Source: Sphingopyxis microcysteis (lineage in GTDB: Bacteria > Pseudomonadota > Alphaproteobacteria > Sphingomonadales > Sphingomonadaceae). Taken from it: a DNA stretch of 64,000 nucleotides. A program made the translations under genes and the position numbers. Positions 1 through 7,773 of this stretch are shown here, in pieces. Where the stretch lies: assembly GCF_012274265.1 (NCBI RefSeq), contig NZ_JAANYY010000003.1, positions 248,001 through 312,000 on the forward strand. The letters run 5' to 3'. Within the stretch, counting starts at the first letter, position 1. The number at the start of each line of letters is the position of its first letter. A model generated the notes under the pieces. The model was not told where the DNA came from. It worked only from the letters and a program-made list of their open reading frames with translations, and searched no databases.

Positions 1-75
1 CATCCCGGCGAAGGCCGGGATCTCAACGTGGCATCCTGTTGCACCGGCGAGATCCCGGCCTTCGCCGGGATGACG
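1..75. repeat. Palindromic intergenic repeat, family A (edge copy)
   Basis: Two arms built on CATCCCGGCGAAGGCCGGGA and its complement flank a short loop. The left end is cut by the window edge. A second full copy lies at 42551-42628, and the last 8 bases of the window (63993-64000) look like the start of a third. The element can fold into a long hairpin and lies outside genes. Confidence 0.85.
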
Positions 76-230
76 AGATATGGGCATGATCGCTCGCCAT
101 TCGGGTCCGGCGCACTGTTGCCAAATGGCCGCATGACGTCACTTTTCATTGACTTTCCAATCCTTTTGACTAGCGGACGCCCCCGCGCTGGGGCAGACTG
201 GAGTCGAGCGCAGTTGGGGGTCGCTGCAAA
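76..230. other. Upstream region of yfiR
   Basis: No convincing gene. An open frame at 28-252 runs through the palindromic repeat and overlaps yfiR, so it is rejected. A G-rich tract (GGGGG, 216-220) about 10 bases before the GTG at 231 may serve as a weak ribosome binding site for yfiR. Confidence 0.5.
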
Positions 231-776
231 GTGTTGGCATCGCTGTTTCTGATTGGCGCGTCGCTGACGACGCCGCAGATGTCGGTTCAGGCCGCAAGCC
301 AGACGATTGTCGAAGACAGCGACGGCGGCATGAGCCGAGCGGTGAACCGCATGGTCGGCGGCATCGTCAGCTATGCGCGCTGGCCCGAAGGTACGGCGGA
401 CACCCCGCGCGTGATGTGCGTGATCGGAGCCCCGCGGCTGACCAATCGCATGGCGCCCGACGTGCCTGGCGCCGGGTCGGTCACGGTACGCCGGTTGAGC
501 GCCGGGACCGTGGCGGGCCGGTCGGATTGCGACATCCTGTTCCTGGGCCGCATGGCGATCGCCGATCGGCGGCAATTGATCGCCTGGGTCCGGGGCCGCC
601 CGATCCTGACCATCACCGACGACGATGCCGCGTGCATTTATGGCGCGATGTTCTGCCTGAGCAATCGCACGGCGAGCCTCAGCTTTTCAGTCAATCTGGA
701 CGCGATCGCGCGCGGGCCGCTGCGTATCGATCCGCGGGTGCTGAGCATCGGACGCAGCGCCGGAGGCCCGCCATGA
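231..776 (+). CDS. yfiR: YfiR-family periplasmic repressor of a diguanylate cyclase
   Basis: A 181-residue exported protein (DUF4154/YfiR family). It starts at GTG 231 with a short hydrophobic signal ending near residue 22. Four cysteines at 63, 100, 135 and 142 reproduce the spacing of the two disulfides of Pseudomonas YfiR (35 and 7 residues for the last two intervals). The late PILTITD and C-terminal SVNLDAI/LSIG segments match the family. In the known system YfiR in the periplasm represses the membrane cyclase YfiN and is sequestered by the lipoprotein YfiB. The next two genes are exactly those partners. The stop overlaps the yfiN start (ATGA), so the genes are probably co-translated. Confidence 0.88.
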   Translation: MLASLFLIGASLTTPQMSVQAASQTIVEDSDGGMSRAVNRMVGGIVSYARWPEGTADTPRVMCVIGAPRLTNRMAPDVPGAGSVTVRRLSAGTVAGRSDCDILFLGRMAIADRRQLIAWVRGRPILTITDDDAACIYGAMFCLSNRTASLSFSVNLDAIARGPLRIDPRVLSIGRSAGGPP

Positions 777-1990
777 CGGGCCAGACCCCCGAACGGATCG
801 GCGCGCGCACGACGCTGCAAAAGCTGTTGTCGCGCTTCCATTTCGGCATCACCCTGTTCGCGGTCGCGCTGTCGGGGCTGACGATCCTGCTTGCGGGGGT
901 GTCGGCGCTGCGCGGCTATGCCGATCGCAACATGGAGCTGGCGGCGCAGCTTGGCGCCTATGGTGTCGAACCCGCGCTGGTGTTCAACGACCCGCAGGCG
1001 GCGCGCGAAGGGCTGGAGCCGCTGACCCGCATTCCCGGGATCGCCCGGCTGCGCGTGCTGAACGATCGCGGCCAGCCGCTCACCCAATGGTCGTCGCCGA
1101 TGGCCGACCCGGCGCCGCTGCTGACCCGGATGTTTTTCCCGCGCCCCTTTGCGGTGCCCATCGAGCGCAACGGATCGGCGATCGGAACGATCGAGGTCTG
1201 GGGCGATAGCTCCACCTTGATCGACTATGTCCGCATCGGCTTGCTCGCCGGTCTCGGCTGTTTGCTGATTACCGCCTTGGGGACAATCTTTCTGGCGCGG
1301 CGGTTCGAATATGAGCTGGTCAAGCCGCTCAACGAAATTGCGACGGTCGCGCACGATGTCCGGCTGCACCGCCGGTTCGACAAGCGCGTCAAACCGCTGG
1401 GCATTGCCGAACTCGACCGCCTGGGCGGCGATATCAACAATTTGCTCGACGAACTTCAGGGCTGGCAGGGGCATATGGAAAGCGAGCGCGCCATGCTCGC
1501 CCACCGCGCCTCGCACGACACGCTGACCGCCATGCCGAACCGCCACGCGTTCGACGAGCAGCTGGCGCAGCGCATCGCGTCGGCCGATGCGCGCGGCGAC
1601 CGCTTTGCGTTGCTGTTCATCGACGCCGACAATTTCAAGGCGGCGAACGACAGTTTCGGTCATGCCGCGGGCGACGCGGTGCTGGTCGCGCTGTCGGCAT
1701 GCATCAAGGACACGCTGCGCAAGGGCGATTTCGCGGCGCGCATCGGCGGCGACGAGTTCATCGTCATCGTCGACCCGCTCGACGCCGACACCGTCCCCGC
1801 CGACCTCGCCAACAGTATTCGGGCCTGCGTTGCCCAGCCCGTCAAGCTGCCCGGCGGCGAGAGCTACCATGTGTCGGTCAGCGTCGGCGTGGCGGTTTAC
1901 CCTGACGGCGGGCGCGACGCGACCGCGCTGCTCACCACCGCCGATGCCGCAATGTATGCCGACAAATTGCGCAACCGTTCCCGTGTATGA
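773..1990 (+). CDS. yfiN: Membrane diguanylate cyclase, YfiN/TpbB type
   Basis: A 405-residue inner-membrane cyclase making c-di-GMP from two GTP. Helices near residues 24-48 and 153-175 flank a periplasmic sensor loop (CHASE8-like), followed by a HAMP segment (about 176-230) and a GGDEF domain. The active-site GGDEF is at 325-329 and an intact inhibitory I-site RxxD (RKGD, 316-319) sits five residues before it, so product feedback is expected. The chosen ATG overlaps the yfiR stop. The frame stays open upstream to 416, but that would overlap most of yfiR. Domain order and neighbours fit YfiN under YfiR control. Confidence 0.9.
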   Translation: MTGQTPERIGARTTLQKLLSRFHFGITLFAVALSGLTILLAGVSALRGYADRNMELAAQLGAYGVEPALVFNDPQAAREGLEPLTRIPGIARLRVLNDRGQPLTQWSSPMADPAPLLTRMFFPRPFAVPIERNGSAIGTIEVWGDSSTLIDYVRIGLLAGLGCLLITALGTIFLARRFEYELVKPLNEIATVAHDVRLHRRFDKRVKPLGIAELDRLGGDINNLLDELQGWQGHMESERAMLAHRASHDTLTAMPNRHAFDEQLAQRIASADARGDRFALLFIDADNFKAANDSFGHAAGDAVLVALSACIKDTLRKGDFAARIGGDEFIVIVDPLDADTVPADLANSIRACVAQPVKLPGGESYHVSVSVGVAVYPDGGRDATALLTTADAAMYADKLRNRSRV

Positions 1991-2006
1991 CCATCGGAGT
2001 ATCGCC

Positions 2007-2507
2007 GTGACCCAGACTATCCCCCAATCGATCCGAAGCGCGCTTCTCATCGTCTGCGCCGCGCTGCTGGCCGCATGCCAGAGCGTACCGACCCCGACCG
2101 GCTTTACGCCCGAGCAGGTCGCCGTGCTGAAGGCCGAAGGCTTTGTCGACCAGGGCTTCGACTGGTCGCTCAACATGCCCGAACGCCTGTTGTTCCAGAC
2201 CAACGAGAGCGCAATCTCCACCGAGCAGCAGGCGCAGATCGCCCGCATCGCCTCGCGCCTGGTCGGGGTCGGCATTACGACGGCGCGCGTCGAGGGACAT
2301 ACCGATTCGGTGGGGACCGCAGCCTATAACCTGACGCTGTCGCAGGCACGCGCGGCCGCGGTCGCGGCACCGATGCAGGCGGCGGGGATGCAGCTTTCGC
2401 CCGACCAGATCGTCGGACGCGGCGAAGCCGTGCCGATGTCGAGCAACGATACCGACGAGGGTCGCCAGGACAATCGCCGGGTGGTGGTGATCGTGACGCC
2501 GCAATAA
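2007..2507 (+). CDS. yfiB: OmpA-domain outer-membrane lipoprotein, YfiB type
   Basis: A 166-residue lipoprotein. It starts at GTG 2007 behind a GGAGT ribosome site. A hydrophobic leader ends in a lipobox (LLAAC), so mature Cys is near residue 24. The C-terminal half is an OmpA-like peptidoglycan-binding domain with the EGHTDSVG signature and the conserved late DNRRV segment. As third gene of yfiR-yfiN-yfiB it should be the outer-membrane sensor that titrates YfiR from YfiN when the envelope is stressed. The function is inferred from family and gene order. Confidence 0.85.
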   Translation: MTQTIPQSIRSALLIVCAALLAACQSVPTPTGFTPEQVAVLKAEGFVDQGFDWSLNMPERLLFQTNESAISTEQQAQIARIASRLVGVGITTARVEGHTDSVGTAAYNLTLSQARAAAVAAPMQAAGMQLSPDQIVGRGEAVPMSSNDTDEGRQDNRRVVVIVTPQ

Positions 2508-2540
2508 TCGGGCGGACCGTAATCGACCCGCCTTTTCTTG
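2508..2540 (+). terminator. Possible terminator after yfiB
   Basis: GGCGG (2511-2515) can pair with CCGCC (2528-2532), followed by TTTTCTT. The stem is short but all GC, and it lies directly after the yfiB stop. Weak support. Confidence 0.4.
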
Positions 2541-2568
2541 TTCCGCTATCGCCGCTAAGCCCCCGCCC

Positions 2569-3432
2569 ATGAAACCGATCCGCAAAGCCGTTTTTCCCGT
2601 CGCCGGTCTCGGCACGCGCTTTCTGCCCGCGACCAAGGCGATCCCCAAGGAGATGCTGCCGGTCGTCGATCGGCCGCTGATCCAATATGCGGTGGACGAA
2701 GCGCGCGAGGCGGGGATCGAGCAGATGATCTTTGTCACCGGGCGCGGCAAGAGCGCGATCGAGGATCATTTCGACATCGCGTTCGAGCTGGAAAAGACGA
2801 TGTCCGAACGCGGCAAGGACCTGTCGGTGCTGGCGCCGACGCGGCTTGGCCCCGGCAATTGCGCCTATGTCCGCCAGCAGGAGCCGATGGGGCTGGGCCA
2901 TGCGATCTGGTGCGCGCGCGACATCGTCGGCGACGAACCCTTTGCGATCTTCCTGCCCGACGAGTTCATGCACGGATCGCCCGGCTGCATGAAGCAGATG
3001 GTCGATGCCTATCACAAGGTCGGCGGCAATCTGATCTCGGTGCTGGAAGTGCCGCGCGAGCAGGTGGCGAGTTACGGCGTGATCGCCCCCGGCACGCGCG
3101 ACGGGGCGCTGACCGAGGTCAGGGGGTTGGTCGAAAAGCCGAAGGTCGCCGATGCCCCGTCGAACCTGATCATCTCTGGCCGCTATATCCTCCAGCCCGA
3201 AGTGATGCGGGTGCTCGAGGGGCAGGAAAAGGGCGCGGGCGGCGAGATCCAACTGACCGACGCGATGGCATCGATGATCGGCAGCCAGCCGTTCCACGCG
3301 GTGACGTTCGACGGCGCGCGGTACGACTGCGGGTCGAAGGCCGGCTATATCCAGGCCAATCTCGCGGTCGCGCTCGAGCGTCCCGACATGGCCGACGAAG
3401 TGCGCGCCTTTGCGATCGATTTGCTGAAATAA
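2569..3432 (+). CDS. galU: UTP--glucose-1-phosphate uridylyltransferase
   Basis: A 287-residue cytoplasmic nucleotidyltransferase making UDP-glucose for glycans and exopolysaccharide. The N-terminus has the glycine-rich nucleotide-binding loop GLGTRF and the KEMLPV motif, and VEKP lies mid-protein, all diagnostic for GalU. Length is normal. It is transcribed alone, 61 bases after yfiB, and converges with aqpZ. A short GC stem in the 37-base gap (3437-3466) might end both transcripts but lacks a clear U tract. Confidence 0.95.
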   Translation: MKPIRKAVFPVAGLGTRFLPATKAIPKEMLPVVDRPLIQYAVDEAREAGIEQMIFVTGRGKSAIEDHFDIAFELEKTMSERGKDLSVLAPTRLGPGNCAYVRQQEPMGLGHAIWCARDIVGDEPFAIFLPDEFMHGSPGCMKQMVDAYHKVGGNLISVLEVPREQVASYGVIAPGTRDGALTEVRGLVEKPKVADAPSNLIISGRYILQPEVMRVLEGQEKGAGGEIQLTDAMASMIGSQPFHAVTFDGARYDCGSKAGYIQANLAVALERPDMADEVRAFAIDLLK

Positions 3433-3469
3433 GGCCGGCGGAAGCGCCCTGCCCCCGCCGGATCGGTGC

Positions 3470-4195
3470 CTATTCGCCTTCGATATTCGGTTTCGGGAAG
3501 GTGTCGGCGCCCAGCGTCTTGTAGAGCAGGCCGCCCACGGCGCCGCCGATCAAGGGCGCGATCCAGAACAGCCAGAGTTGCTGGATCGCAAGGCCACCGA
3601 CGACGAGCGCCGGGCCGGTGCTGCGCGCCGGGTTGACCGAGGTGTTGGTGACCGGGATCGAGATCAGGTGGATCAGCGTCAGCGCGAGGCCGATGGCAAG
3701 CGGCGCGAAGCCTGCGGGCGCGCGGCCATCGGTCGATCCCATGATGATCCAGAGGAAGAAGGCGGTCAGCACAATTTCGATCAGGAACGCCGACCAGATG
3801 TCGTAGCCGCCCGGCGAACCCGTGTCGAAACCATTGGCGGCGAGCCCGTTGGTCGCAAGGTCATAGGCCGGACTGCCGCTGGCGATGTAGAACAGCAGGA
3901 ACGCCGCGATGACCGCGCCGACTACCTGCGCCCCGACATAGAGCGGGATGTCGCGCGCCTCGAAGCGCCCGCCCGCCCACAGGCCGACGGTGACCGCGGG
4001 GTTGAGATGGCAGCCCGAGATATGGCCGATCGCATAGGCCATGGTGACCACCGTCAGACCGAACGCCAGCGAGACGCCGAGCAGGCCGATGCCGACATCG
4101 GGGAACGCCGCCGCCAGCACCGCGCTGCCGCAGCCGCCGAAGACAAGCCAGAATGTGCCGATCAGCTCGGCCAAGCCCTTTTGCATATTCGTCAT
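3470..4195 (-). CDS. aqpZ: Aquaporin Z water channel
   Basis: A 241-residue six-helix channel with both NPA boxes (65-67 and 188-190). The selectivity residues F45, H176, T185 and R191 follow the water-selective AqpZ pattern rather than the glycerol-facilitator pattern. The frame extends upstream, but the ATG at 4195 is chosen because GGAGGAGGG lies just before it. That tract would otherwise encode residues of the longer version. Role: rapid osmotic water flow across the inner membrane. Confidence 0.93.
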   Translation of the reverse strand: MTNMQKGLAELIGTFWLVFGGCGSAVLAAAFPDVGIGLLGVSLAFGLTVVTMAYAIGHISGCHLNPAVTVGLWAGGRFEARDIPLYVGAQVVGAVIAAFLLFYIASGSPAYDLATNGLAANGFDTGSPGGYDIWSAFLIEIVLTAFFLWIIMGSTDGRAPAGFAPLAIGLALTLIHLISIPVTNTSVNPARSTGPALVVGGLAIQQLWLFWIAPLIGGAVGGLLYKTLGADTFPKPNIEGE

Positions 4196-4293
4196 GTGAC
4201 CCTCCTCCCCACCGGCGGCCATCGACGCCCCCGGCGCCGCACCATCCTATCAGGGCTGGGCGGGCGAGCAAGTCTTTGCGGGAGCGCCGAATT

Positions 4294-5571
4294 TCAGGCG
4301 GCGGCGACGGTTTCGACAAAATGGCGCGCGCGTTGGTCGAGCGATCGGGCCGCCGCAGTCAGTCCGGCCGACAATTGGCCCAGCGCCTGCGCGCCGTCGC
4401 CGACCGCACGCGCGCCATGGCCGATTTGCTGGACGCGATGGTCGATCTCGCGGCCCGCCGACACCGCCTGTTCGACATAGCTCGCGATCATCAGCGTCGT
4501 CGCGCTTTGCCCGTCGACGGCGCGGTCGATCGCATCGGAGAAGCCGTTGTTGGCGTCGATCGCCCGCTCCACCTCGGTAAAGCCCGCGGCGACCTGGCCG
4601 ACGATATCGCGGATCCGGTCGACATATTGGGCGATGTCGCCCGCCGCCTCGCGGGTCTGGCCGGCGAGCGTTTTCACTTCGGCGGCGACCACGGCAAAGC
4701 CGCGCCCGGCGTCGCCCGCGTGCGCGGCCTCGATCCCCGCGTTGAGCGCGAGCATGTTGGTGCGGCTCGCCATGTCGATGATCAGCGCCAGCATCTGTTC
4801 GATCGACTGGCTGGCCGCCTTGAGCACCGCGGCGCGTTGGCCGGCTTGCTGGACCTTGCGATGCGCTTCGCCGCGAATGGCGCGGGCGCGCGAACCGTCA
4901 TCGACGATCTTTGCCATCGTCGCCGCCAGCGCATGGCCGCGATGGCCGAGTTCATCGAGCCCCGCCAAGGTCTGCGCCGTCGCGCCCGCAACGGTCACCG
5001 CGTCGTGTCCGGTACGGCGCGCGCGATCGGAGAGGCCGTCAGCGACGGTTTCGACCTCGCGCGCCATGTCGGCCAGCGCCGCCGTCAGCGCCGCGATGTC
5101 CTGTTGAAACGCCTGCCCGGCCTCGTCGACGCGCGTCGCCAGTTCGACCCGCTCCTGCGCAAGTTCGACATCGCGCAGCATTGCCAGCCGCGCGAGCTGG
5201 CCGCTGTCGAGCGTTTCGACAAAGCGCCCGCGGTCGACGAGGATCAACTCGCCCTTGCCGCGCCCCGATGCCGCGATACGGAGCAGGTCGGTGGTCGGTT
5301 TCGCAACATCGGCGACCGGGCAAGGATCGATCATCGACGCGATCGAGCCGCCGATCGTCGGGTTCTGCATCAGCGAGAACCAGAAGGGGCAAAATAGCAG
5401 CTCGCGCACCCGCTGTTCGTGAATGACCCCGACCGGGCGCGCGTTGGCGTCGAGAACCGCGACGGCGCGCAGTTCGGAATCGGCGCGAAACAGATCGATC
5501 ACGTCGGACATATGCGCATCGACGGCGACCGCGGCGGCGTGGCCCGATGAGGGTGACAAAATGGTGTCCAT
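4294..5571 (-). CDS. Soluble methyl-accepting chemotaxis-type protein
   Basis: A 425-residue protein with no transmembrane helix. The N-terminal ~110 residues contain a VGVIHE-like sensor/CBS-like fold of uncertain identity. Coiled coil follows, then an MCP signalling domain with the conserved hairpin tip around [20 protein letters not shown] (about residues 290-310) and the downstream [11 protein letters not shown] segment. It should couple to CheA/CheW in the cytoplasm and report an internal signal. No che genes are nearby. A near-consensus CtrA site lies at 5635-5649, upstream. Confidence 0.85.
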   Translation of the reverse strand: MDTILSPSSGHAAAVAVDAHMSDVIDLFRADSELRAVAVLDANARPVGVIHEQRVRELLFCPFWFSLMQNPTIGGSIASMIDPCPVADVAKPTTDLLRIAASGRGKGELILVDRGRFVETLDSGQLARLAMLRDVELAQERVELATRVDEAGQAFQQDIAALTAALADMAREVETVADGLSDRARRTGHDAVTVAGATAQTLAGLDELGHRGHALAATMAKIVDDGSRARAIRGEAHRKVQQAGQRAAVLKAASQSIEQMLALIIDMASRTNMLALNAGIEAAHAGDAGRGFAVVAAEVKTLAGQTREAAGDIAQYVDRIRDIVGQVAAGFTEVERAIDANNGFSDAIDRAVDGQSATTLMIASYVEQAVSAGREIDHRVQQIGHGARAVGDGAQALGQLSAGLTAAARSLDQRARHFVETVAAA

Positions 5572-5634
5572 GACGGGCGTGGTCTCTCTTCGCGCTGTGG
5601 CTATCGTTTCGCGGCTCGACCTAAGGGGCGTTGG

Positions 5635-5649
5635 TAAACACGACTTTAA
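5635..5649 (-). promoter_or_regulatory. Candidate CtrA-type site upstream of the chemoreceptor
   Basis: Read on the minus strand this is TTAA-N7-TTTA, one mismatch from the TTAA-N7-TTAA CtrA box, 64 bases before the chemoreceptor start. CtrA controls motility and chemotaxis genes in related bacteria. A single near-match could be chance. Confidence 0.3.
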
Positions 5650-5775
5650 CCATTTGTTTCAATGGTGTGACACAGGGCCGCACGATGGCGGCGATCCATC
5701 GCAATATCCTGTTCAGATCACGCCCGCTATGCGATGAGGCGGCGAGCGACCGAGTAGCGGGGCGAGGAGAAGACC

Positions 5776-6081
5776 ATGCGTGCCATCATCATCGTCGTTG
5801 CGGCGCTGCCGCTGCTCACCGGCTGTGTCAGCGCCGTAAAGACCGTGGTGACCGCGCCGGTCAAAGCGGTCGGGCAGGTCGCCGATTGGACGACGACCAG
5901 CCAGGACGAGGCCGACCGCAACCGCGGCCGCGAGATGCGCAAGCGCGAGGAACAACTGGGCAAGCTGGCGCGCGAGCGCGACAAGGCGGCGGAGAAATGC
6001 CGCGACGGCAAGGTCGAGCAATGCCAACGCGCCGAAGTGCTGGAGCATGAGATCGAAGCGTTGATGGCGGAGCCTCGTTGA
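5776..6081 (+). CDS. Small lipoprotein of unknown function (DUF6726-like)
   Basis: A 101-residue protein with a short leader and lipobox LLTGC, so mature Cys is about residue 16. A KTVVTAPVKAVGQVADW segment follows, then a highly charged helical tail (RGREMRKREEQLGKLARERDK) likely to be coiled coil in the periplasm. A good ribosome site (GAGGAGAA) precedes the ATG. Similar small lipoproteins are common in alphaproteobacteria. No function is known to me. Confidence 0.75.
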   Translation: MRAIIIVVAALPLLTGCVSAVKTVVTAPVKAVGQVADWTTTSQDEADRNRGREMRKREEQLGKLARERDKAAEKCRDGKVEQCQRAEVLEHEIEALMAEPR

Positions 6082-6118
6082 TTTGAAGGTAGCCGTGGCC
6101 CTCAGCCGTTCCTTAGAT

Positions 6119-6198
6119 TCCGTTCGTGTCAAGCGAAGTCGAGACACGTGAAGGCTGGTGCGAACTCGGCGTGTCTCGACTTCGCTCGACACGAACGG
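6119..6198. repeat. Inverted repeat, family F
   Basis: The left arm is near CCGTTCGTGTCAAGCGAAGT and continues GAGACACG. The complement lies at about 6170-6198, giving a 28-base stem with one mismatch. A second copy, more diverged in one arm, is at 55535-55614. It sits between the small lipoprotein and the convergent S24 repressor and may stop both transcripts. Confidence 0.8.
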
Positions 6199-6225
6199 GA
6201 ATAGGGAGTCCACCCCAACGCGCAC

Positions 6226-6894
6226 CTACCGCACCCGGCGCCCCGTCCACACGACGCGGCCGACCAGCCGGACCGACGCCATCGGCAGATCGTCCCAGCT
6301 GCGGTAATGCGGGTTGTCGCTGATCACCGAAATCCGTCCCGGTCCCGGCGCGCGCGCGACGCGTTTGACCATCAGCACATCGTCCATGCGCAGCACATAG
6401 ATGCCGTCGCGAAGCCGCGCCGCCGCATCGCCGCCATCGACCAATATGTCGTCGCCGTCGTTCAGCGTCGGCGCCATCGAATCGCCCTCGACCCGGATTA
6501 TGCTGAGCGCGCGAGGATCGGCGCCGAGGTCGCGCAGCCATTTGGGATCGAACGCGACCTCGCCCTCGATCGCTTCGCCCTCGACGCTGGCCCCCGCGCC
6601 CGCGGACGCGCCGATCGCCAGTTTGGGGACGAGGATCATGCCGGGACCGCGCATCCGCGCCGGGGTCGCGACGCGCTGCACCGGACCGCCGAGCAACGCT
6701 TCGGACACCCCCAGATAAGCCGCGATCCGCGCCCGGTCCTGTTCGGCGAGCCGCCGCGGCGACCCGCGCTTGATATATTGCTGGATATAGGCGGGGTTGC
6801 GCCCGATCACCTGCGACAGGCGCGCGTAATCGATGCCCTTGTCGGTCAACAGGCGGTCCAGCGCAGCGCGCGGATCGGCAACATGGTCGCTCAT
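6226..6894 (-). CDS. S24-family (CI/LexA-like) repressor with autoprotease domain
   Basis: A 222-residue regulator. The N-terminal ~65 residues form a helix-turn-helix DNA-binding domain (LSQVIGRNPAYIQQYIKRG, 26-44). Residues ~100-220 form an S24 peptidase fold with catalytic Ser139 (EGDSMAPT) and Lys177 (VLMVKRV). LexA and CI self-cleave when RecA filaments form. No clear Ala-Gly cleavage site is certain here, so cleavage is unproven. It is divergent from two small genes across a 127-base gap holding TAGGA/TCCTA palindromes, consistent with autoregulation. No phage genes are nearby. Confidence 0.88.
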   Translation of the reverse strand: MSDHVADPRAALDRLLTDKGIDYARLSQVIGRNPAYIQQYIKRGSPRRLAEQDRARIAAYLGVSEALLGGPVQRVATPARMRGPGMILVPKLAIGASAGAGASVEGEAIEGEVAFDPKWLRDLGADPRALSIIRVEGDSMAPTLNDGDDILVDGGDAAARLRDGIYVLRMDDVLMVKRVARAPGPGRISVISDNPHYRSWDDLPMASVRLVGRVVWTGRRVR

Positions 6895-6931
6895 GGACTA
6901 GTCCTTCCTATTTCGTCTCTAGCAAGCGGAT

Positions 6932-6953
6932 TTTTCCTAGACAAGTAGGAAAA
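6932..6953. promoter_or_regulatory. Operator palindrome 1 in the divergent repressor region
   Basis: TTTTCCTA (6932-6939) and TAGGAAAA (6946-6953) form a perfect 8-base inverted repeat around GACAAG. With the site at 6963-6980 and a lone TCCTA at 6906-6910 it makes a cluster of TAGGA half-sites between the S24 repressor and the Cro-like gene. Confidence 0.65.
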
Positions 6954-6962
6954 CGACATTCA

Positions 6963-6980
6963 GATAGGATTTATCCTATC
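6963..6980. promoter_or_regulatory. Operator palindrome 2 in the divergent repressor region
   Basis: GATAGGATTTATCCTATC is a perfect 8-base inverted repeat with a 2-base centre. It contains the TAGGA half-site of the neighbouring palindrome in converging orientation. It lies 42 bases before the Cro-like ATG, where a bound repressor would block transcription. Confidence 0.65.
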
Positions 6981-7021
6981 GGGTGAGTCGCCCGGTTGTC
7001 GACGCGGTCAGGGAGGAAGCT

Positions 7022-7285
7022 ATGGAGCGCACATTGTTGCAACGGATCGACGCGTTTCTGAAGGAATCGGCGATGCCGCCGACCGTATTCGGCCGCGCCG
7101 CGGTGCGCGATCCGAAACTCGTCAGCGATCTGCGCGGCGGTCGCGAACCCGGTCGCCAACTGATTTGCCGTGTGGAACATTTCATGAACATCTGGCGTGC
7201 TGAACGGCATGCCGGCCGGGTCGCGCCGCAGGGCGACCGGCGGACGCGGGGCTTTCGCGGAGCGGCCAAGGGAGCCGAGGCATGA
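7022..7285 (+). CDS. Small Cro-like/HTH protein divergent from the S24 repressor
   Basis: An 87-residue protein. The open frame reaches 6983, but ATG 7022 follows a strong GGGAGGAAGC ribosome site. The core (PPTVFGRAAVRDPKLVSDLR, residues 18-37) looks like a degenerate XRE-type helix-turn-helix, and the tail is Arg-rich. Small proteins of this type often sit beside LexA/CI-like genes in alphaproteobacteria (recall, not searched). Its ATGA overlap with the next gene implies coupling. Function is unknown. A Cro-like counterpart to the divergent repressor is the simplest reading. Confidence 0.7.
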   Translation: MERTLLQRIDAFLKESAMPPTVFGRAAVRDPKLVSDLRGGREPGRQLICRVEHFMNIWRAERHAGRVAPQGDRRTRGFRGAAKGAEA

Positions 7286-7608
7286 CGCGCTGGTCACCCG
7301 TGCAGGCGCGCCGTCCCGGTTGTCCGCACCGCCGGTTGCGCCACCTGTTGGGCGAAGCGCTGCCACCCGGGCTGACGATCGGTGCGTCGACGTTCCGGCC
7401 ATGGGCGAGCGCAAATTTCGTCGGCGCGCGTCACCTGTTTCCGTGCGATCTGGCAGCGGGTCAAGCGGCGGCGGTCAGCGCCGCATTGCAGGGGGTGTTG
7501 AGCGCGACCGAATGGGCGCTGCCGGGCCATGTCGTCGCCGATGTCGCGGTCGAATGCGGGGTCGCGCCGGAGGCGTTACGGATCGAGATCTTGACGGTGG
7601 AGGATTGA
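7282..7608 (+). CDS. Hypothetical protein coupled to the Cro-like gene
   Basis: A 108-residue protein whose ATG overlaps the previous stop (ATGA). It has no signal peptide, no membrane segment and no motif I recognise. The N-terminal third is basic (MTRWSPVQARRPGCPHRRLR) and the rest is mildly hydrophobic and acidic at the end. Context makes it a second product of the operon controlled by the S24 repressor, so it could be an effector of that switch. Confidence 0.6.
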   Translation: MTRWSPVQARRPGCPHRRLRHLLGEALPPGLTIGASTFRPWASANFVGARHLFPCDLAAGQAAAVSAALQGVLSATEWALPGHVVADVAVECGVAPEALRIEILTVED

Positions 7609-7670
7609 GGGGTGGACGATGGAGCGGCGCGCGACCGGATTTTCTCCAGCTTTGCCCCGACCTTGCCGAA

Positions 7671-7750
7671 GCCTGTCCTGAGCGCCTGCAAGGCGGTCAA
7701 AGGGGGCGTCTTTTCCGAGAAGCGCCCTTCGACAGGCTCGGGGCCACGGT
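7671..7750. repeat. Imperfect inverted repeat, family G
   Basis: A CCTGTCCTGAGCGCC-type left arm and a CGCCCTTCGACAGGCTCGGG right arm. It is related to the perfect copy at 62199-62265. It lies between the 108-aa gene and the convergent membrane protein gene. Confidence 0.55.
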
Positions 7751-7773
7751 TCAACCGGAACGGAGCAATGTCC

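Noticed and set aside
28-252. Open frame of 74 codons at the left end
   Set aside because: It runs through a palindromic repeat, overlaps yfiR and has no recognisable features.
638-2275. 545-codon open frame antisense to yfiN and yfiB
   Set aside because: Long antisense frames are common in high-GC DNA. The Arg/Gly/His-rich composition and strong sense homology show it is a shadow.
3433-3469. Two-way terminator between galU and aqpZ
   Set aside because: CCGGCGG/CCGCCGG can pair but there is no U tract on either strand.
6226-7608. Prophage remnant around the S24 repressor
   Set aside because: No structural, replication or integrase genes are near, so only the regulatory cassette is supported.
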